This document shows, piece after piece, positions 50,650 to 59,201 of a DNA stretch of 64,000 nucleotides (its first letter is position 1; each line of letters opens with the position of its first letter). A model generated the notes under the pieces. It searched no databases and was not told the origin of the DNA. It saw nothing but the letters and a program-made list of their open reading frames with translations. Origin of the DNA: Microtetraspora sp. NBRC 13810. Its GTDB lineage: Bacteria; Actinomycetota; Actinomycetes; Streptosporangiales; Streptosporangiaceae. A program made the translations under genes and the position numbers. The DNA lies in contig NZ_BSRQ01000002.1 in the NCBI RefSeq assembly GCF_030268685.1, positions 124,001 through 188,000 of the forward strand, read 5' to 3'.

Positions 50650-52236
50650 ATGCACGATTACGTGATCGTAGGCGCGGGATCCGCAGGCTGTGTGCTGGCC
50701 GCGCGATTGAGCGAGGATCCCTCGGTCAGCGTTTGCCTGATCGAGGCCGGCTCGGCCGACGAATCCGAGGACATCCATATTCCCGCACGATTCGGGGAGA
50801 ACTTCCGCACCCATTACGATTGGGACTACGACACCCACGAAGAGCCGTTTCTGGACCGTCGTCGCGTTTATCTGCCGCGTGGCCGGGTGCTCGGCGGCAC
50901 CAGTTCCATCAACGCGATGCTCTATCTGCGGAGCAACCAGGTCGACTACGACGGCTGGCGGCAGCCGGGCTGGAGTTACCGCGAGCTGCTGCCGTACTTC
51001 AGGAGGTCGGAGGACAACGAGCGCGGCGCGTCGGAGTACCACGGCGTGGGCGGCCCGCTGGCGGTGTCCGACGGGCGTTCCCGCAATCCGATGGCGGCGG
51101 CGTTCGTGGCGGCGGCCCAGCAGGCCGGGCACCCCTACAACGACGACTTCAACGGGCCGGCGCAGGACGGCTTCGGGTTCTTCCAGGTCACCCAGCGCGA
51201 CGGCCGCCGGTGCAGTACGGCGGACGCGTTCCTGCACCCGGCGATGTCCCGGCCGAACCTGACGGTGGAGCTCGACTTCCAGGTGCACCGGGTGCTGGTG
51301 GAGCACGGCCGGGCGACGGGCGTGATCGGCCGGCGGCACGGCGAGGAGGTCACGATCCGGGCCGGGCGCGAGGTCGTGCTGTGCGCCGGGGCCTACAACT
51401 CCCCGCAGCTGCTCATGCTGTCCGGGATAGGCCCGGCGGACCATCTGAGCGACCTCGGCATCCCGGTCGTCGTCGACCAGCCGCAGGTCGGACGGAACCT
51501 CCAGGACCACCCGCTGATCCCGGTGATCTTCACGCACTCCCAGCCGGTGAGCCTGCTCATCGCGGAGGAGCCGGAATCGCTGCGGCAGTACCAGGAGGAG
51601 GGCCGCGGACCGCTGACCTCCAACGGGCCGGAGTGCGGCGGTTTCGTGCGGACGCGTGCCGGGCTCCCCGCCCCGGACGTGGCGTTCTTCACCGGACCCC
51701 TGATGTTCGCCGACAGCGGGCTGAGCATCCCGACCGCCCACGCGATCACCTACGGCCCGCTGGTGCTGGCGCCGCAGAGCCGGGGCAGCGTCACCCTGCT
51801 GTCGGCCAACCCGACGACCAAGCCGAAGATCGAGCACCGGTACTTCTCCGAGCCGGCCGACATGGAGACGGCGGTCGCGGGGCTGCGCATCGGCCTGGAC
51901 ATCGCCCGGCAGCGCGCGATGGACCCCTACACCGAGACGTTCCACGAGCCGCCGGCCTCGGAGTCCGACGCCGACCTGCGGACCTATGTCCGCAGGTACA
52001 CGCACTCGATCTTCCACGGCTCCGGGACCTGCGCCATGGGGACCGTGGTCGACTCCGAACTGCGGGTCATGGGCGTCGAGGGGCTGCGGGTGGCCGACGT
52101 CTCGGTGATGCCGACGGTCGGCCGCGGCGCGCCCAACGCCTCGGCGATCATGATCGGCGAGCGGGCGGCCGACCTCGTACGGGACGGCCGGGCCCCGGCA
52201 CTGGCCCACGCGCAGGCCGTCCGGTCGGGCTCCTGA
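50650..52236 (+). CDS. GMC oxidoreductase, paralogue 1 (catalytically complete)
   Basis: A 528-residue FAD enzyme from ATG 50650. ADP-binding motif DYVIVGAGSAGCVLAARLSE, GMC signature 1 GRVLGGTSSINAMLYLR, signature 2 GAYNSPQLLMLSGIGP. The C-terminal catalytic His is present in SIFHGSGTCAMG (H456), and the partner Asn in GAPNASAIM. It oxidises an alcohol (choline/aryl-alcohol type) to a carbonyl with O2 or another acceptor. It is 55 bp upstream of a class III aminotransferase, so a direct alcohol-to-ketone-to-amine sequence is possible. It is closely related to the copy at 59202-60788. Confidence 0.92.
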   Translation: MHDYVIVGAGSAGCVLAARLSEDPSVSVCLIEAGSADESEDIHIPARFGENFRTHYDWDYDTHEEPFLDRRRVYLPRGRVLGGTSSINAMLYLRSNQVDYDGWRQPGWSYRELLPYFRRSEDNERGASEYHGVGGPLAVSDGRSRNPMAAAFVAAAQQAGHPYNDDFNGPAQDGFGFFQVTQRDGRRCSTADAFLHPAMSRPNLTVELDFQVHRVLVEHGRATGVIGRRHGEEVTIRAGREVVLCAGAYNSPQLLMLSGIGPADHLSDLGIPVVVDQPQVGRNLQDHPLIPVIFTHSQPVSLLIAEEPESLRQYQEEGRGPLTSNGPECGGFVRTRAGLPAPDVAFFTGPLMFADSGLSIPTAHAITYGPLVLAPQSRGSVTLLSANPTTKPKIEHRYFSEPADMETAVAGLRIGLDIARQRAMDPYTETFHEPPASESDADLRTYVRRYTHSIFHGSGTCAMGTVVDSELRVMGVEGLRVADVSVMPTVGRGAPNASAIMIGERAADLVRDGRAPALAHAQAVRSGS

Positions 52237-52290
52237 ACCCGGCCGATCGATCCCGGCACTGACGAAGCAAGCAAGCGAAGGAGGACTCCC

Positions 52291-53676
52291 ATGTCCATCG
52301 GTACCCCCACGCCGATGCTCACCGCGTCCGCACGCGAACTGGAAGACCTGGACCGGCGGCATCTGATCCGCTCCATGCACCGCGGCGACATCACCGACCG
52401 CGCCGTGATCGTCCGCGGCAAGGGCTGCAACGTCTGGGACGCCCGGGGCAACGAACTGCTCGACGCCGCGGGGGGCGGCGTGTGGCACTCGCCCATCGGC
52501 CACGGCCGCGAGGAACTGGCCGAGGTCGCGGCCAAGCAGATCAGGGAGCTGGAGTACTTCACCAGCCTGCTGGAGTTCTCCAACGACAAGGCGATCCGGC
52601 TGGCGGCCCGGCTGGCGGAGCTCGCTCCCGAGGGCATCGACCGGGTGGCGTTCTGCAGCGGCGGCTCGGAGGCGGTCGAGACGGCGATCAAGGCCGCGCG
52701 GCTCTACCACCACCGCAGGGGCGAGGCGGACCGGACCTGGATCCTCGCCAGGCACTACTCCTTCCACGGCGCGACCTACGGCAGCGGCACCGCCACCGGC
52801 TTCCCGCCGATGCAGTTCGGGGTGGGCCCGAACCTGCCGCACGTCGAGAAGCTCTCCCCGCCGTACCTGTACCGGGCCAAGGACCTGTACGGCGACAAGG
52901 ACCCGACCGACTTCCTGGTCGAGGAGCTGGAGCAGACCATCGCCCGGATCGGGCCGGGCAACATCGCCGCCATGATCGGTGAGCCGATCATGGCCGCCGG
53001 CGGGGTGCTCACGCCGCCGCCCGACTACTGGCCGCGGGTGCGCGCCGTCCTGCGCAGGCACGGCATCCTGCTGATCGCCGACGAGGTGGTCACCGCGTTC
53101 GGCAGGACGGGGGCGTGGTTCGACTCCGCCCAGCGGGACATGGAGCCCGACCTGATCACCACGGCGAAGGGCATCGCGGGAGGATACGTCCCGCTGGGCG
53201 CCACGCTGATGACCGACGAGATCGCGGACACGCTGATCAACAACGGCGGCTTCTTCCACGGCTACACCTTCCAGGGGCACCCGCTCGCCTGCGCTCTCGG
53301 GCTGGCCACACTCGACATCGTCGAGCGCGAGGGGCTGGCGGCCAAGGCGCTGACGATCGGCGACTGGTTCCGGTCCGCGCTGGCTCCGGCGGCCGCGTTC
53401 CCCGCCGTCGGGGACATCAGGGTGGAGGGGTCGCTGGCGGCCCTGGAGCTGGTCAGCGACCGGGAGACGCGGATGCCCATGGACTGGGGACCGGTCGAGC
53501 AGGTCGCCTTCGAGATCCGCCGGACGCACGGCGTCATCGCGCGGCCGTACGGGCAGATGATCGTGCTGGCGCCGCCGCTGATCATGGACCAGGGGCAGGC
53601 CAGGCGGGCCGCGGGGGCCGTGGTCGAGGTCCTCTCCCGGCTCGGCGCCGACGGCCGGATCGCGCCCGCGAAGTAA
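52291..53676 (+). CDS. Class III PLP aminotransferase
   Basis: A 461-residue fold-type I aminotransferase. [48 protein letters not shown] (Asp for PLP N1) and the Schiff-base Lys in [20 protein letters not shown]. The family converts terminal or beta-keto groups to amines with alanine, glutamate or similar donors. It has GGAGG upstream and is co-transcribed with GMC paralogue 1. The substrate may be that enzyme's aldehyde or ketone product. Two hairpin terminators follow. Confidence 0.92.
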   Translation: MSIGTPTPMLTASARELEDLDRRHLIRSMHRGDITDRAVIVRGKGCNVWDARGNELLDAAGGGVWHSPIGHGREELAEVAAKQIRELEYFTSLLEFSNDKAIRLAARLAELAPEGIDRVAFCSGGSEAVETAIKAARLYHHRRGEADRTWILARHYSFHGATYGSGTATGFPPMQFGVGPNLPHVEKLSPPYLYRAKDLYGDKDPTDFLVEELEQTIARIGPGNIAAMIGEPIMAAGGVLTPPPDYWPRVRAVLRRHGILLIADEVVTAFGRTGAWFDSAQRDMEPDLITTAKGIAGGYVPLGATLMTDEIADTLINNGGFFHGYTFQGHPLACALGLATLDIVEREGLAAKALTIGDWFRSALAPAAAFPAVGDIRVEGSLAALELVSDRETRMPMDWGPVEQVAFEIRRTHGVIARPYGQMIVLAPPLIMDQGQARRAAGAVVEVLSRLGADGRIAPAK

Positions 53677-53718
53677 GCCACGGCGGGTCCGCCATGGCGG
53701 GTGGCGGACCCCCTGACC

Positions 53719-53756
53719 GCCTGTGCCGAGCGCCCCGGACGGCGCTCGGCACAGGC
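53719..53756. terminator. Terminator hairpin after aminotransferase
   Basis: Perfect 16-bp stem GCCTGTGCCGAGCGCC / GGCGCTCGGCACAGGC, loop CCGGAC. Confidence 0.88.
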
Positions 53757-53852
53757 GTTCCCGGACGGCCGCTCCTCCCGCGGACGGCTCTCAGAGGGCT
53801 CCAGCGGACGGCCTCTGAGGGGCGCGGAGAAGGCTCGACGAAGAAGACGGAG

Positions 53853-53885
53853 AAAGGGCTCCCCGGGCCGGCCGGGGAGCCCTTT
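53853..53885. terminator. Terminator hairpin for the opposing operon
   Basis: Stem AAAGGGCTCCCC / GGGGAGCCCTTT, ending in TTT on the + strand and in TTT from the AAA on the minus strand, so it can work for both converging operons. The gap 53677-53901 has no gene. Confidence 0.85.
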
Positions 53886-53901
53886 CGTCGTCGTCGTCGC
53901 G

Positions 53902-55302
53902 TCAGGACGGGCGTAGCGGCTCGCTGGGCACGCGTCCCGGCGCGGCCGGCGCGGAGGCTTCGCCCGGGGACGGCGCGGGGCGCCTGCTCTTCCAGAGCAC
54001 GCGGAGCATGAAGGCCGGGCGCATGAGCGCCTGCGGCGGCTCGACGAGGCCGGCCACCCGCAGGAACGTGCCCGTGATGCCTGCGTCCCTGGTCGCCGCG
54101 GCCTGCAACCGGGCGAGATAGGCGTTGCTGATCCGCACCTTCGCCGTGCGCTCGCCCTCGACGCTGGGGAAGGCCAGGTCGCCCCCGGCCGCGATGTCCC
54201 ACGGCACGTCGATGATCCGGGCGATCTCCGCGAAGAACGCGCGCGGGGCGGGCGCGCTCCCCTGCCGCAGGTGCCGCCGCAGCGCCAGGACCTCCATCGA
54301 GGCCACGGTCATGCCCTGGCCGTAGACCGGGTTGAAGCTGCACACGGCGTCGCCGAGGACCAGGAGGCCCTCGGGGAAGCCGGTCAGGCTCTCGTACCGG
54401 CGGCGCACGCTGGCGGGGAACCTGAAGGCCACGGGGTCGTCCAGCGGCTCGGCGTCGCGGATGGCCTCGTAGACGTCGGGCACCGGCAGGGAGCGGGCGT
54501 AGGCGAGGAAGCCCTCGGGGTCGGTGGGGGGACGGTCGCCGCCGATCCCGGTGAGCGACAGCAGGGCCTCGTCGCCGCCGAGGGTGTGGAAGAAGGCTCC
54601 CCGGGGATGCGCCGGGCTCGCCACCGGGTTGATGGACTGGTCGCCGTGGAACGGGTCGGCGCGGAGCCGGTAGCGGCGGCTGGTGTAGAACAGGTCGATC
54701 TTCACCTGCTCCTCCCTGACCCGCGGGTAGCCGACGCTCTCCAGCCACGCCGGCGTCCGCGATCCCCGGCCGGTCGCGTCGACGACCAGCTCGGCCTCGA
54801 TCGTCTCCTCCACGCTGCCGGGGGTCCTGCGCCGGACGCGCACGCCGATGACGCGGTCGCTCTCCGGCGCCAGCACCGGCGACAGGATGTCGGTGCCCTC
54901 GACGAACTCCACGTTCGGCAGGGCGCGCACCCGCATCCGCACGTGGTGTTCCAGCACCGGGCGCATGACCCCGAACACCAGCGTCCCGGTACGGGCCTGG
55001 CGGGCCGGCCGGCCGTTGAAGTACCAGCGCATCCGGCCCACGTCGGTCGCGGGGATCCCGGCGCCGATCAGCTCGTCGGCGAACCCGGGCAGCAGCTCCT
55101 CCAGCACCTGCTGCCCGCGGGCCAGCAGGCCGTGCGCGTGACGGCCCTGGGGGACGCCGCGCCGCGCGTCGCGCGCACCGTCCGTCTCGTCCCGGTCCAC
55201 TATCACGACGTGTTCGTACGCCTCGGCGAGCACATGGGCCGTGAGCAGGCCCGCGATGCTCCCGCCCAGCACCACCGCCTGGGCTCCAACGTGGTGGCTC
55301 AT
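53902..55302 (-). CDS. PHBH-type FAD-dependent monooxygenase
   Basis: A 466-residue class A flavoprotein. N-terminal GxGxxG-like motif AVVLGGSIAGLLTAHVLAE, VVDATGRGSRTPAWL in the middle, and the second FAD motif VLGDAVCSFNPVYGQGMTVA. It would hydroxylate or epoxidise an aromatic or enone part of the aglycone with NAD(P)H and O2; a dehydrogenase role is also known for near relatives. It is the last gene of a four-gene minus operon (NTF2-C, NTF2-B, group-D monooxygenase, this gene). The C-terminal ~30 residues are Pro/Ala-rich. Confidence 0.88.
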   Translation of the reverse strand: MSHHVGAQAVVLGGSIAGLLTAHVLAEAYEHVVIVDRDETDGARDARRGVPQGRHAHGLLARGQQVLEELLPGFADELIGAGIPATDVGRMRWYFNGRPARQARTGTLVFGVMRPVLEHHVRMRVRALPNVEFVEGTDILSPVLAPESDRVIGVRVRRRTPGSVEETIEAELVVDATGRGSRTPAWLESVGYPRVREEQVKIDLFYTSRRYRLRADPFHGDQSINPVASPAHPRGAFFHTLGGDEALLSLTGIGGDRPPTDPEGFLAYARSLPVPDVYEAIRDAEPLDDPVAFRFPASVRRRYESLTGFPEGLLVLGDAVCSFNPVYGQGMTVASMEVLALRRHLRQGSAPAPRAFFAEIARIIDVPWDIAAGGDLAFPSVEGERTAKVRISNAYLARLQAAATRDAGITGTFLRVAGLVEPPQALMRPAFMLRVLWKSRRPAPSPGEASAPAAPGRVPSEPLRPS

Positions 55303-55405
55303 CGTGGTCCTCTCCTTAGACCGCGGGCCTGTCCGGCCGGGGCGCGGGTGAAAGACGTCAGCCGGCCGCCGGTGACCGGCTGGCGGTCACCGGCGGCCGG
55401 CTCTC

Positions 55406-56590
55406 TCAGATGTAGAACGTGTTGGGTTCGAGGCCGCAGAGGACGCGGCCGTAGAGCTCGAAGTTGGTGGACGGGTAGATCAGGGCGTGCAGGCCGACGG
55501 CCCGGATGTCGCGCGCGATCCGCTGGATCGGCACGGTCCGGTAGATCGACGAGCCGCCGCTGGCGCCGCTCAGCAGGTCCACGGCCTCCTGTCCGAGCCG
55601 GCACGCCGCCCCGATGTCGGCCCGGGTCCGCGCGCGTTCCTCAAGCGTCCACGGCTCGCCGGTGGACCCCTTGGCGTCGACCAGGCCCGCCACCCGATGG
55701 GCGTGGAACTCCGCCTGGTCGATCTTCAGCGTCGCCTCGGCGAGCTGGAGATGGGTCACCGGAGCCTCGCCCTGGCTGGCGTACATGGTGTAGGTGATCT
55801 TGCGTTCCGGCAGCCGGTCCAGGAAGGCGTTCCTGGCGGCCCGCGCGAGGCCGACGATCAGGCCGATCGTGGAGGCGTTGGCGACGCCGAGCAGCGGCGC
55901 CCGGAACATCGGCGTGCCGGCGTTCAGGACGGACGCGTACCGCTCCTGGAGGACGGCCCCCAGCGACAGGACCCGCTCCCGCGGGACGAAGACGCCCTTC
56001 GCCACGGTCGTCACGCTTCCCGACCCCTGCAACCCCGAGACGTGCCAGTCGTCCACGATCTCCAGGTCCGTCATGGGCACCAGGGCCATGATCGGCTCCT
56101 GACCGCCGTCCGGGGTCGCCGACATCGCGATGACGGTCTGCCACTGGCTGTGCCAGGCGCCGCTGATGAAGCCCCACCTGCCGTTCACGACCACGCCGCC
56201 GTCGGCCGGGGCGGCGGCGGCCGAGGGGCTCAGCGTCCCGCAGACCCGGACGTCGGGGGTGGCGAAGACCTCGTCCTGGACGTGGTCCGGGAACAGGCCG
56301 GCCATCCAGGTGGGGATCCAGAACACCGACGCCGTCCAGGCGGCGGACCCGTCGCCCAGGCCGAGCGCCGCGCCGACGTCGACCAGCGTGCGCGCGTCGG
56401 ACTCGAACCCGCCGTAGCGGGCGGGCACCCGCATCTTGAACAGGCCGGCGTCGGCCATCGCCTCGATCACCTCGTCGTGGAGCCGGCGGTTCTCCTCCGC
56501 CCACAAGGCGTGCTTGCGCAGCACGGGTTCCAGCTCCGATACCCGGCGGACGAGTTCATCCCTGCCCGGTGCATGGGTGAGGTTCCGCAC
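55406..56590 (-). CDS. Acyl-CoA-dehydrogenase-fold flavin monooxygenase (group D)
   Basis: A 394-residue protein (HpaB/HsaA/acyl-CoA dehydrogenase type-2 fold). N-terminal helical domain, then RVPARYGGFESDARTLVDVG, GRWGFISGAWHSQWQTVIAM and VSGLQGSGSVTTVAKGVFVP, and a C-terminal four-helix domain ending in YPSTNFELYGRVLCGLEPNTFYI. The acyl-CoA dehydrogenase catalytic Glu and CoA contacts are not evident. Such proteins use FMNH2 or FADH2 from a reductase to hydroxylate phenols or polycyclics, or, in KijD3-type enzymes, to N-oxidise amino sugars. Either fits this cluster. It starts 31 bp after the NTF2-B gene. Confidence 0.85.
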   Translation of the reverse strand: MRNLTHAPGRDELVRRVSELEPVLRKHALWAEENRRLHDEVIEAMADAGLFKMRVPARYGGFESDARTLVDVGAALGLGDGSAAWTASVFWIPTWMAGLFPDHVQDEVFATPDVRVCGTLSPSAAAAPADGGVVVNGRWGFISGAWHSQWQTVIAMSATPDGGQEPIMALVPMTDLEIVDDWHVSGLQGSGSVTTVAKGVFVPRERVLSLGAVLQERYASVLNAGTPMFRAPLLGVANASTIGLIVGLARAARNAFLDRLPERKITYTMYASQGEAPVTHLQLAEATLKIDQAEFHAHRVAGLVDAKGSTGEPWTLEERARTRADIGAACRLGQEAVDLLSGASGGSSIYRTVPIQRIARDIRAVGLHALIYPSTNFELYGRVLCGLEPNTFYI

Positions 56591-56621
56591 CGTGACCTCC
56601 CTGGTGACTAGCGACCGACGA

Positions 56622-57104
56622 TCAGCCCTTGACGGGGCTGCTCTGATGGGAAACGAGTTCCAGCCGGCCCGACTCCCGCTTGACGATCACCCAGGTCGCC
56701 CTGATCAGGCGCTCGGGCCGGATGTCCTGGTCGCCGGGGAACATGATGCCGCCCTCGGTGACGAACATCGCGACGTCGTCATCGAGGAACTTGACCTCCA
56801 CGGGCCATCCCTTCACCCGGGCGCCGCGGAGCGGGCCGGCGAAGTTCTCGGCCATGTAGGAACGGATCTCCTCGCGGCTCATCAGCTGCCGGTCCTGCAT
56901 GAGGAGGCTGCCGTTCTCCGCGAAGGTGTCGGCGAAGGCGTCGGGGTCGTTGGCCGCCCAGGCGGCCTGGATGCGCATCGCGACCGTGAGGGCGGCCTTC
57001 TCGTCCTCATCGGTGAACTCGCGGTAGTAGGAATCGTCCTCCGCCACGCCGGCGGTTCGCAGGATCTCGGACGCCTCGCCCCACGGCGCGGTGACTACGG
57101 ACAT
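56622..57104 (-). CDS. SgcJ/SnoaL-like NTF2-fold protein (paralogue B)
   Basis: A 160-residue NTF2-like protein, closest to paralogue A by length and N-terminus (APWGEASEILRTAGV). AAWAANDPDAFADTFAENGSLLM, REEIRSYMAENFAG, DDDVAMFVTEGGIMFPG, WVIVKRESGRLELVSHQSSPVKG. NTF2 pockets of this type bind polycyclic intermediates in anthracycline and enediyne pathways. Placed between paralogue C and the group-D monooxygenase in one operon. Confidence 0.85.
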   Translation of the reverse strand: MSVVTAPWGEASEILRTAGVAEDDSYYREFTDEDEKAALTVAMRIQAAWAANDPDAFADTFAENGSLLMQDRQLMSREEIRSYMAENFAGPLRGARVKGWPVEVKFLDDDVAMFVTEGGIMFPGDQDIRPERLIRATWVIVKRESGRLELVSHQSSPVKG

Positions 57105-57203
57105 GTCGTCCCTCCGTCTCGTGCTGGCTTCGCGGCCACGGGCGTGCGCCGTGGCCGCGAGGCCACGCCCCGCGCACGACGCCCGCCCGTGCCGACCGGT
57201 CTG

Positions 57204-57674
57204 CTACCAGCGCAGGGTCGCGCCCTCGCCACGCGGGCTGTTCTGGTAGCCGGCGAGCTGCCACTGACCGTCCCTCTTGACGCAGACCCAGGTGGAGCGC
57301 ACGGCGAGCTCGGGCGCGATCTCGGTCTCGCCCGGAGCCAGGATGCCGCCGTGGGTACGGATGAGCGCGACGTCGTCGGTCACGAAGCGGACGTCCACCG
57401 GCCGGCCGGTGACCCCGGTCCCCTTGAAGGGACCGGCGTAGGCGGCGCCCATGAACGCGCGGATCTCCTCGCGTCCCTTCTTCATGACGTCGCCGGGCAG
57501 GATCATGACGCCGTCCTCGGTGAAGACGTCGGAGACGCCGACCTCGTCGTTCTTGGCCCAGGCGGCGACCAGGCGGAGGGGAACGCTCAGGACCTCCTTC
57601 TTCTCTGCGCTGGTGAACTCGCCGTAGTACGCGTCCAGGTTCGGAGAGGCGGGGGCCGGGGTTGTCGTGGGCAT
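57204..57674 (-). CDS. SgcJ/SnoaL-like NTF2-fold protein (paralogue C)
   Basis: A 156-residue NTF2-like protein from ATG 57674. Shares AAWAKNDEVGVSDVFTEDGVMILPG, REEIRAFMGAAYAGPFKG, DDVALIRTHGGI and WVCVKRDGQWQLAGYQNSP with the other copies. It is the most divergent of the four, with an extended C-terminus GEGATLRW in place of the SSPxxG end. First gene of the minus operon running to 53902. Its promoter region carries motif copy 6 on the minus strand. Confidence 0.84.
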   Translation of the reverse strand: MPTTTPAPASPNLDAYYGEFTSAEKKEVLSVPLRLVAAWAKNDEVGVSDVFTEDGVMILPGDVMKKGREEIRAFMGAAYAGPFKGTGVTGRPVDVRFVTDDVALIRTHGGILAPGETEIAPELAVRSTWVCVKRDGQWQLAGYQNSPRGEGATLRW

Positions 57675-57773
57675 GCTAACGCTCCATTCTTGGCACTCGC
57701 GACGGACCGCGAATTCATGCCTGAATTCAGCTCGCGTTCTCTCTTGAAATAGTGCGTCAGAGCTATATGCCGC

Positions 57774-57789
57774 GCATCTCTTGTATTGC
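57774..57789 (-). promoter_or_regulatory. Cluster promoter motif, copy 6 (GCAATACAAGAGATGC)
   Basis: Minus-strand orientation, 100 bp before the NTF2-C start. Matches copy 3 at 14 of 16 positions. TATAGC follows 6 bases after GATGC on that strand and may be its -10 box. Confidence 0.7.
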
Positions 57790-57810
57790 TGTGCTGTACG
57801 GCGCCGCACA

Positions 57811-57828
57811 CCGCAACCCAGAAGATGC
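57811..57828 (+). promoter_or_regulatory. Cluster promoter motif, copy 7 (CCGCAACCCAGAAGATGC)
   Basis: Faces the Tpx gene (ATG 57888, 60 bp). It sits back to back with copy 6, repeating the two-copy layout seen at 40350/40407. Confidence 0.75.
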
Positions 57829-57887
57829 GAGGTAAATGGGGTGCGCAGCACGATGCGATAGCGACGTCTGAGAGAGGAACTGGACCC

Positions 57888-58430
57888 ATGATCGATGAAC
57901 TGGAGCGGACCGGGGTCACCACTTTTCGCGGCAGGCCCGTCACCCTGGTGGGCACCGAGGTGAAAGCCGGCATGCCCGCGCCCGGGTTCACCGTGCTCGA
58001 CAACGACCTGTCCCCGGTGACGCTGGACTCCTCCCGGGGGACCGTGCGCATCGTCTCGGTCGTCCCCTCGCTCGAAACCCCGGTCTGCGACCAGCAGACC
58101 CGCCGGTTCAACGAGGAGGCCGCCAAGCTGGACGGCGTCACCGTGCTGACCGTCTCCGTCGACCTGCCCTTCGCCCAGCGACGCTGGTGCGGCGCGGCCG
58201 GCGTCGAGGCCGTGCGGACGCTCTCCGACCACCGCGACCTCTCCTTCGGGGCGGCCTACGGGGTGCTGGTGAAAGAACTGCGGCTGCTCTCCCGCGCCGT
58301 GTTCGTGATCGACTCCGACGACCAGATAATTCACGCGGAATACGTTCCGGCGATCGAAGAGCATCCGGATTACGAAAAGGCCGTCTCCGTGGCACGCGCC
58401 GCCTCCGCGGCGGGCAAGGTTCAGCGGTAA
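57888..58430 (+). CDS. Thiol peroxidase (Tpx-type atypical 2-Cys peroxiredoxin)
   Basis: A 180-residue peroxiredoxin from ATG 57888. GMPAPGFTVLDNDL, peroxidatic Cys in SVVPSLETPVCDQQTRRF, and the resolving Cys in PFAQRRWCGAAGV, the Tpx arrangement. It reduces hydroperoxides using thioredoxin. In this cluster it may protect thiol intermediates or the producing cell from peroxide made by the GMC oxidases. It is followed 24 bp later by the fourth NTF2 gene and shares a motif-bearing divergent promoter with the oxidative minus operon. Confidence 0.9.
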   Translation: MIDELERTGVTTFRGRPVTLVGTEVKAGMPAPGFTVLDNDLSPVTLDSSRGTVRIVSVVPSLETPVCDQQTRRFNEEAAKLDGVTVLTVSVDLPFAQRRWCGAAGVEAVRTLSDHRDLSFGAAYGVLVKELRLLSRAVFVIDSDDQIIHAEYVPAIEEHPDYEKAVSVARAASAAGKVQR

Positions 58431-58453
58431 CCGATCGAGATTGGAGCACTGAA

Positions 58454-58909
58454 ATGACGAACAATGCGGCCTCCCTGGTCACCCAGGCCAAGCAGTGGGC
58501 CACGTACTACGGCGACTATCCCAATGGCAAGGAGGGCGCCGTGCTCACTGTTCCGCTCCGCGTCCGGGCGGCGGTGGACAGCAATGACGCCGACGGGCTC
58601 GCCGAGGTGTTCACCGAGGACGGCAGCCTCCTGATCGGCGACACGCAGCTCAGGGGCCGGGACGAGATCAAGTCCTACATGGCCGACGCGTTCGCCGGAA
58701 GCTACAAGGGGACGCGCCTGAGCGAGGTCCCGCTGGAGATCCGGAGCATCGCGGACGACGTCGCCATGGCCATCACCCAGGGCGGGTACATGCTGCCCGG
58801 GGAGAGCACGGTCGCGCCCGAGCGGCAGATGCGCACCATGTACGTGATCGTCAAGAGGGAAGGCCAGTGGCGCCTGTTCTCCCAGCAGAGCAGCCCGTTG
58901 GGGGGCTGA
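58454..58909 (+). CDS. SgcJ/SnoaL-like NTF2-fold protein (paralogue D)
   Basis: A 151-residue NTF2-like protein from ATG 58454. RAAVDSNDADGLAEVFTEDGSLLIGD, RDEIKSYMADAFAGSYKG, DDVAMAITQGGYMLPGE, YVIVKREGQWRLFSQQSSPLGG. The usual Trp of AAW is replaced by Val. Shorter N-terminus than A and B. It is coupled to Tpx. The frame ends just before a repeat-rich intergenic region. Confidence 0.85.
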   Translation: MTNNAASLVTQAKQWATYYGDYPNGKEGAVLTVPLRVRAAVDSNDADGLAEVFTEDGSLLIGDTQLRGRDEIKSYMADAFAGSYKGTRLSEVPLEIRSIADDVAMAITQGGYMLPGESTVAPERQMRTMYVIVKREGQWRLFSQQSSPLGG

Positions 58910-58937
58910 CCGGCAGACGGATCAACGGGCCGCCGCC

Positions 58938-59062
58938 CGTGGGGACACGGGCGGCGGCCCGTCCGCATGTGACCGCCCCGTGGGGACACGGGCGGACGGT
59001 CCGTCCGCATGCGACCGCCCCGTGGGGACACGGGCGGACGGCCCGTCCGCATGTGGCGGCGG
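58938..59062. repeat. About three tandem copies of a 41-42 bp repeat
   Basis: The unit begins CGTGGGGACACGGGCGG and contains CGTCCGCATG; copies start near 58938, 58979 and 59021. CGTGGGGACACG-like parts can fold back. It lies between converging genes (NTF2-D and GMC paralogue 2). The rest of the gap (59063-59201) has nothing recognisable. Confidence 0.85.
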
Positions 59063-59201
59063 ACGCGCGCCCGGCCTGCCGGGAGCTGTACAGACCCGCG
59101 GGGTTGTCGACGCGGGTGGCCGGGGGGCGGGCACGGCTCGGAGCGGAGGGGCGGCCGGTGGTTCGCAGCCGCTCCTCCGCTCCGGGCCGAGCGTCAGGAC
59201 G

